Shown piece after piece: positions 60,186 to 64,000 of a stretch of 64,000 nt of DNA. Made by a program: the position numbers and the translations under genes. The notes below the pieces were generated by a model. The model searched no databases. It was given only the letters and a program-made list of their open reading frames with translations, and was not told the origin of the DNA. The number at the start of each line of letters is the position of its first letter. Position 1 is the first letter of the stretch. The stretch is taken from assembly GCA_016617855.1 (NCBI GenBank), contig JAECUM010003179.1, forward strand, positions 1 through 64,000, written 5' to 3'. This DNA comes from Megalonaias nervosa (lineage: Eukaryota; Mollusca; Bivalvia; Unionida; Unionidae).

Positions 60186-61530
60186 TATTCTAAGAATTGT
60201 GCATGTGTTGCACACACCACCACCCCATCCATGCACACACAAGGGGCATATAGTTTTACTCATGTACAGGACTGTCAACCCTTAAAATTTGTAAGTCTTA
60301 CTGAAATGACCCTTAAGTTATGGACTTGTGCAGTAATAATTACAAAAATATGATCATTGCAGTCAAGTCCAGATATTGGCTGGTGCATGTTTGATCTGTA
60401 TTCTAGTTTCATATTAGATTTAGTGGAATTGGGTTGAAAAGCAGTCAAATTTACAGGAGTATCTTGAACACTTTAAACTCTCCATAGTTTTCATGCAGAA
60501 TGCATGAGAAAGCTGTTGCTTGTAGCATTTTCTAGAAATTCCATAAAAAAAACACTTTGAAGACTATAGGGGCAATAAGCCTCTTAACAATTTAAACAAT
60601 CAGCTAATTAGAAGCAAAGATATGAATATGCAGGTTAATAGAGGGGAAAAACAGGAAAGGCATGTGTTGATTTTTGTGTGTTCTGTAGTTCATCATAATT
60701 TGAAGAAAAAAAATGATTATATCAGGTTGAGACCTCTAAACCTTTGAGTTCCATGAGCCTTGGAACTGCACTTTCTGAAGCGGCACTGGAAGTCATTGTG
60801 ATCTGTTTTCTTTACAAACCTTTTACTTGAACATAATGTTTGCATCATTCCCAGGACACACTTCTGAAATTTTTAAATACATGTTACTAAGATGACAGTA
60901 TCAGTAGATAATATTTCATCTTACTGAAAATTGGTATATCTTACAGAATAATTTTGACTGCCTTCCTGAGAAGGCCTTTTTTACATTTGGCAGGTCTGAT
61001 GGATCATCCATCCATGTTTCATACCTTGTTAGGTTTTGTATTCACATAAATTTTCAGGCACTTTAGTAAGGTATACATGTTCCATGTACACATTTGTAGT
61101 TGTTATATAGTATTTCAACTGGAATATAAAATGGCAAAATGTAATAAAATCCAATGCAATTGTGTGGTGCCAAAAGAAATCATTACTATTTGTATGTAGA
61201 GACCAGACATGTACAGACAATCTGTTTGAGACTGTCCAGACTGTAAGATGTGGCAGCTGCCCAGTGACTGTTATCTTCCTCGGTATTTAGTTCATGGAAT
61301 GATCATGATTCACATTTATTCAAAGTAAAAACATATTCTGGCAAATGTATGGTTTTGGCATCCATATATTTTGTCCATTGCTTTTCTGTATTTGCATGGA
61401 ACAGGCCATCTTTTTTGTTATAGAAACCTTATTTAAAAAGATACCAGAGGGAGATAAATCCTGTATGTGCTTATGACAGTGCTTTAAATAGAAAATTGAA
61501 CTACCTTTCTTATTTCGTACTATATTTCAG
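60186..61530. other. Rest of intron C6/D6
   Basis: About 1.3 kb, nothing recognisable. Confidence 0.5.
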
Positions 61531-61707
61531 GACTGAAACTTAATGAAGTACTACAAGCAGTGGGCGATTCAATCACAGATCAACTTGCAGATTACACAGC
61601 TGACCTCATCTTCAACAAACTAGGTATTAGCCAATACATACAGAGCACACCATGTGACTCTGCAGGACCTCCATATCAACCCTCAGATGACAAGAGATGG
61701 AACAGCA
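61531..61707 (+). CDS. Exon D6: D-type part of module 6
   Basis: 2 nt, 58 codons, 1 nt. Acceptor actatatttcag, donor gtaagt. G-L-K-L-N-E-V-L, helix, L-I-F-N-K-L-G-I-S-Q-Y-I, S-T-P-C-D, P-P-Y-Q-P and R-W-N-S. The split codon A+CA makes threonine, so W-N-S-T spans the junction as a potential glycosylation site. Confidence 0.93.
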
Positions 61708-63443
61708 GTAAGTTTTTGTTTGAAGAAAGTCTGTTTATGTTAACATGAATCACAGTTGTTCACTTGAACTGTCTTTTCTGTTCATTAGAAGCACATACCA
61801 TGTCCACTGTAATTGTGTGGGTGAGAAAGGGTTAGCAATTGAGTGAATGAAATGAAAATTAGGTGTTAAATCCTATTTGGAGTCATGTAGAATGGAATAT
61901 GATTTGATTTATTTCATAATTAATTCTTTGACAAAAAAGGTGCAATTTATGTAAATGGTATGCAAGGGATGTGGTGTTTCAAGTCTTTTATAACACTAAG
62001 ACCAGAAGAACATATGGGATGGTCTGTTGTGTGTCATTCATCGTTTGTCCTATCCATCTTTTAATTAGCACAACTTTATTGCTGCTACAAGACTACTGTT
62101 ACTTATCTTGAAGAATTACCATACAACTTTAGTTAGTAGTAAGTGAAATTGGTGCTGCACAGACACCTAGTATGGCCAGTGTATTGGCCATCTTGTAAAC
62201 CTGTTATTGCCGCTTTTCCTGAATGGAAAGTCATATCAAAATGGGTTTTTACTGAAGATTTCTTATGTCTTGTTTCTCCTGAATGAAATGAAGCAAATTT
62301 AACAACGTATATGGGCACCATAGCTATCAACTTGACAAGATGGGTATGTGAGAAAGATTGCCAGTAGCTTCCCATGGGTCAGTGGTTCTTCACAGTGTTT
62401 TCCTGTGTTCTGGACATAGTCTTTACCCCTCCATCAAGAAACCTGCCAAAAGTCAAGTCCAGGAGTAAATTCTTGTGTATGACTAGTGTACTTCTCAAAG
62501 GCGTAGTTGCATCCGTTAATCTCTGGCTCACAAACGTAAGGCATTCCTGTCCATGTGCACAGATCCATCCTCAGATTGTATCTTTTATCTTCCAAACTCT
62601 TCTTCTGTAGAATTTTCCAAATGAATTATAATAGTCTTGAATGTCCTGATGTATCACAGTGATATAACCAGAACATCTTTGAATGAGTTCTTAATAATCC
62701 CAAATCAGTGTTTTAATCCAAAATGTCAATGAACACTTTGTAATTCCAAGGAATAATTTAAAGAAATAATTCTTCTAGAATTGTATCTGAACACAACTAC
62801 AAATGAATCCAGAGACTGATCATAAAAAGTAATGAATAATTACTAAATTCACTTTATACACTAATATCACTTGATCTGTGACATAATAGATTTTCTATGG
62901 AGAAACCCACAACTCATAAACAAGGTCAGGTCTTCAACTCAAAATCAAGTAAACATCTTGTTTACTTCTTAGAATCATGACAAAAGTCAGGTATGTATTA
63001 ATTCCACAACCCTCAATCAACGACAATATTTAAGCACACAGTATAGATATACATAACACGCTTTTGTTGCTAACACAATCCAAAATACATACAGAACATC
63101 TTTTTATTTAGCTTAGGAGGGATGGATTTCTGAGATATTGATTATATTCCTAATGTATTATGATCAGGTAAGTATTGTTGAAGAAACATATTTTACTTAG
63201 AAAATTTGTTTCTTCTCAGAATAATATTGAAAATATTTATTTGCTGATATAGTCTGGGCAGGTAGAAACTTGCCTTATTCACACAAAATATGTAAGGGAA
63301 ACCCATAAGGAAAAGATGGAATACATAAAAATAAATCTCTGCTTTATGTAGTTGGGATTTATATAAATTGCATATTCTCTCCTATTGCTCTGATGGTATT
63401 AGTACTTTAGGCTTACCAATAATACCATTTTTTTTTTTTTCAG
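61708..63443. other. Intron D6/A7
   Basis: 1.7 kb. 61990-62310 belongs to the gccatcttgaaaa dispersed repeat; 62340-62415 is a SINE body fragment (tgagaaagattgccagtagc). Nothing further. Confidence 0.65.
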
Positions 63444-63696
63444 CATGTCCCATCCCATTGAATTTACCTGCACTACCTGACAATGTTGCCTGCCATATCC
63501 CAGATATTTGTACTGGATTTGACTGCTGTGTCTACTTCCGATTTCTGGGTCGCTCCTTCCGTATCATGGTGAAACTGGATGCATGCAATTATCTATTTAC
63601 ACTGCAGTTGGAAAACTGGAAAAAGGAAGTTCTTTTATTGGATTATCAGTTTGGCAGCCCAGGAAATGTTTCTCTGCATGATGTTTTCCAATTTAG
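63444..63696 (+). CDS. Exon A7B7: fused A and B parts of module 7
   Basis: 2 nt, 83 codons, 2 nt. Acceptor with T14 then cag, donor gtaagc. C-P-I-P, L-P-A-L-P-D-N, V-A-C-H-I-P-D-I-C, F-D-C-C and L-D-A-C, then Y-Q-F-G followed directly by S-P-G-N-V-S-L-H-D-V-F-Q-F. Closest to A6B6 in structure, sharing the A/B fusion. C7 must lie beyond the window. Confidence 0.93.
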
Positions 63697-64000
63697 GTAA
63701 GCTGTGATCCAAAGAAGCTATGTAGAATTTGGTATTGCCAGTGAAGCAGAAGTAAGATGGAGGTATTATTTTCAGATAGCTTTATTGTTCTCATAGGCAT
63801 CAACACTGGTTTGCATATTTATTAATTTCTATAAATTTGTTTCCGGGGTTGGGGGGGGGATTGATTTATCTTGAGAAGAAAAACTTGCTGTTTAATGAAG
63901 TAGGTGACATTTACCCACTTTAATTGTTTTAGTGTCAAATTTAGGTTTCTTGTCTGTTCAGATCAAAGGGTCACTGGTTCACTAGGTTGGCTGCTTCAGT
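63697..64000. other. Start of the next intron
   Basis: 304 bp to the window edge, with a G9 run near 63850. No exon seen. Confidence 0.6.

Larger units (their letters stand above)
628..63696 (+). other. Partial giant multi-exon gene encoding a tandem cysteine-rich modular protein (gene span)
   Basis: Twenty-eight exons can be joined in one frame with agreeing phases at all 27 junctions, giving 1432 codons. The product repeats a module of about 190-220 residues with exon order A-B-C-D: the end of module 0, modules 1-6 complete, and the start of module 7. I do not recognise the family, and no enzyme motif is visible. Six cysteines in A, three in C and one in D, plus scattered N-X-S/T sequons, suggest an extracellular disulfide-stabilised protein; this is inference. 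Introns run from about 0.3 to 6.5 kb. The gene continues past both edges, so signal peptide, total module count and C-terminus are unknown. Confidence 0.85.

Overview
The window is eukaryotic and AT-rich, with no prokaryote-like gene packing. It appears to hold the interior of one very large plus-strand gene. I could assemble 28 coding exons (628-63696) whose splice phases agree at every junction: 4296 coding bases, or 1432 codons without a stop. Neither the start nor the end of the gene lies inside the window. Two tRNA-derived SINE families, (TTA)n-tailed LINE ends and the style of the dispersed repeats suggest a lophotrochozoan, most likely a mollusc and perhaps a bivalve. That assignment is inference from recalled repeat families.

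The protein is a tandem array of one module of about 190-220 residues. I do not recognise it as a named domain family. Each module is built from four exon types: A (about 71-84 residues, six cysteines in the pattern C...C...C....CC...C, usually ending in W-G or F-G), B (13-16 residues, strand-like), C (about 50-60 residues, opening with F/Y-S-I, three cysteines) and D (about 45-62 residues, helical, with L-G-I and one P-C). The window holds the C and D parts of module 0, complete modules 1 to 6, and the A+B part of module 7. Junctions are phase 1 (A/B), 2 (B/C), 1 (C/D) and 1 (D/A). A whole A-B-C-D unit is therefore bounded by phase-1 introns and can be duplicated without changing frame. Cysteine richness and N-glycosylation sequons point to a secreted or extracellular protein. 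No signal peptide or membrane segment is visible.

The modules differ informatively. In modules 0 and 1 the D part is split by an extra phase-0 intron. In modules 6 and 7, A and B are fused in one exon. Module 0 carries a SAP-like helix-turn-helix insertion found in no other D part. A1 and C6 have each lost exactly two cysteines, which suggests disulfide pairs. The D4 donor is GC rather than GT. The acceptor of exon A6 lies at the end of a perfect 48-bp tandem array that repeats the splice site itself eight times.

The introns are full of mobile elements and private minisatellites. Two large diverged elements (1637-7376 and 50642-54462) and a 191-bp MITE (17781-17971) share GGGCTGTTCC termini and TTA target duplications. 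A 1.0-kb piggyBac-like element lies between TTAA sites (9360-10385). A 178-bp hAT-like MITE with an exact 8-bp duplication sits inside a 42-bp minisatellite (32709-32886), and a 1.7-kb hAT-like element lies at 19088-20814. Several SINE copies have clear 11-14 bp target duplications, one of them inserted in a LINE. There are also LINE reverse-transcriptase and RNase H fossils, a foldback element, and about fifteen minisatellite arrays with periods of 24 to about 100 bp. I see no second protein-coding gene of the host.
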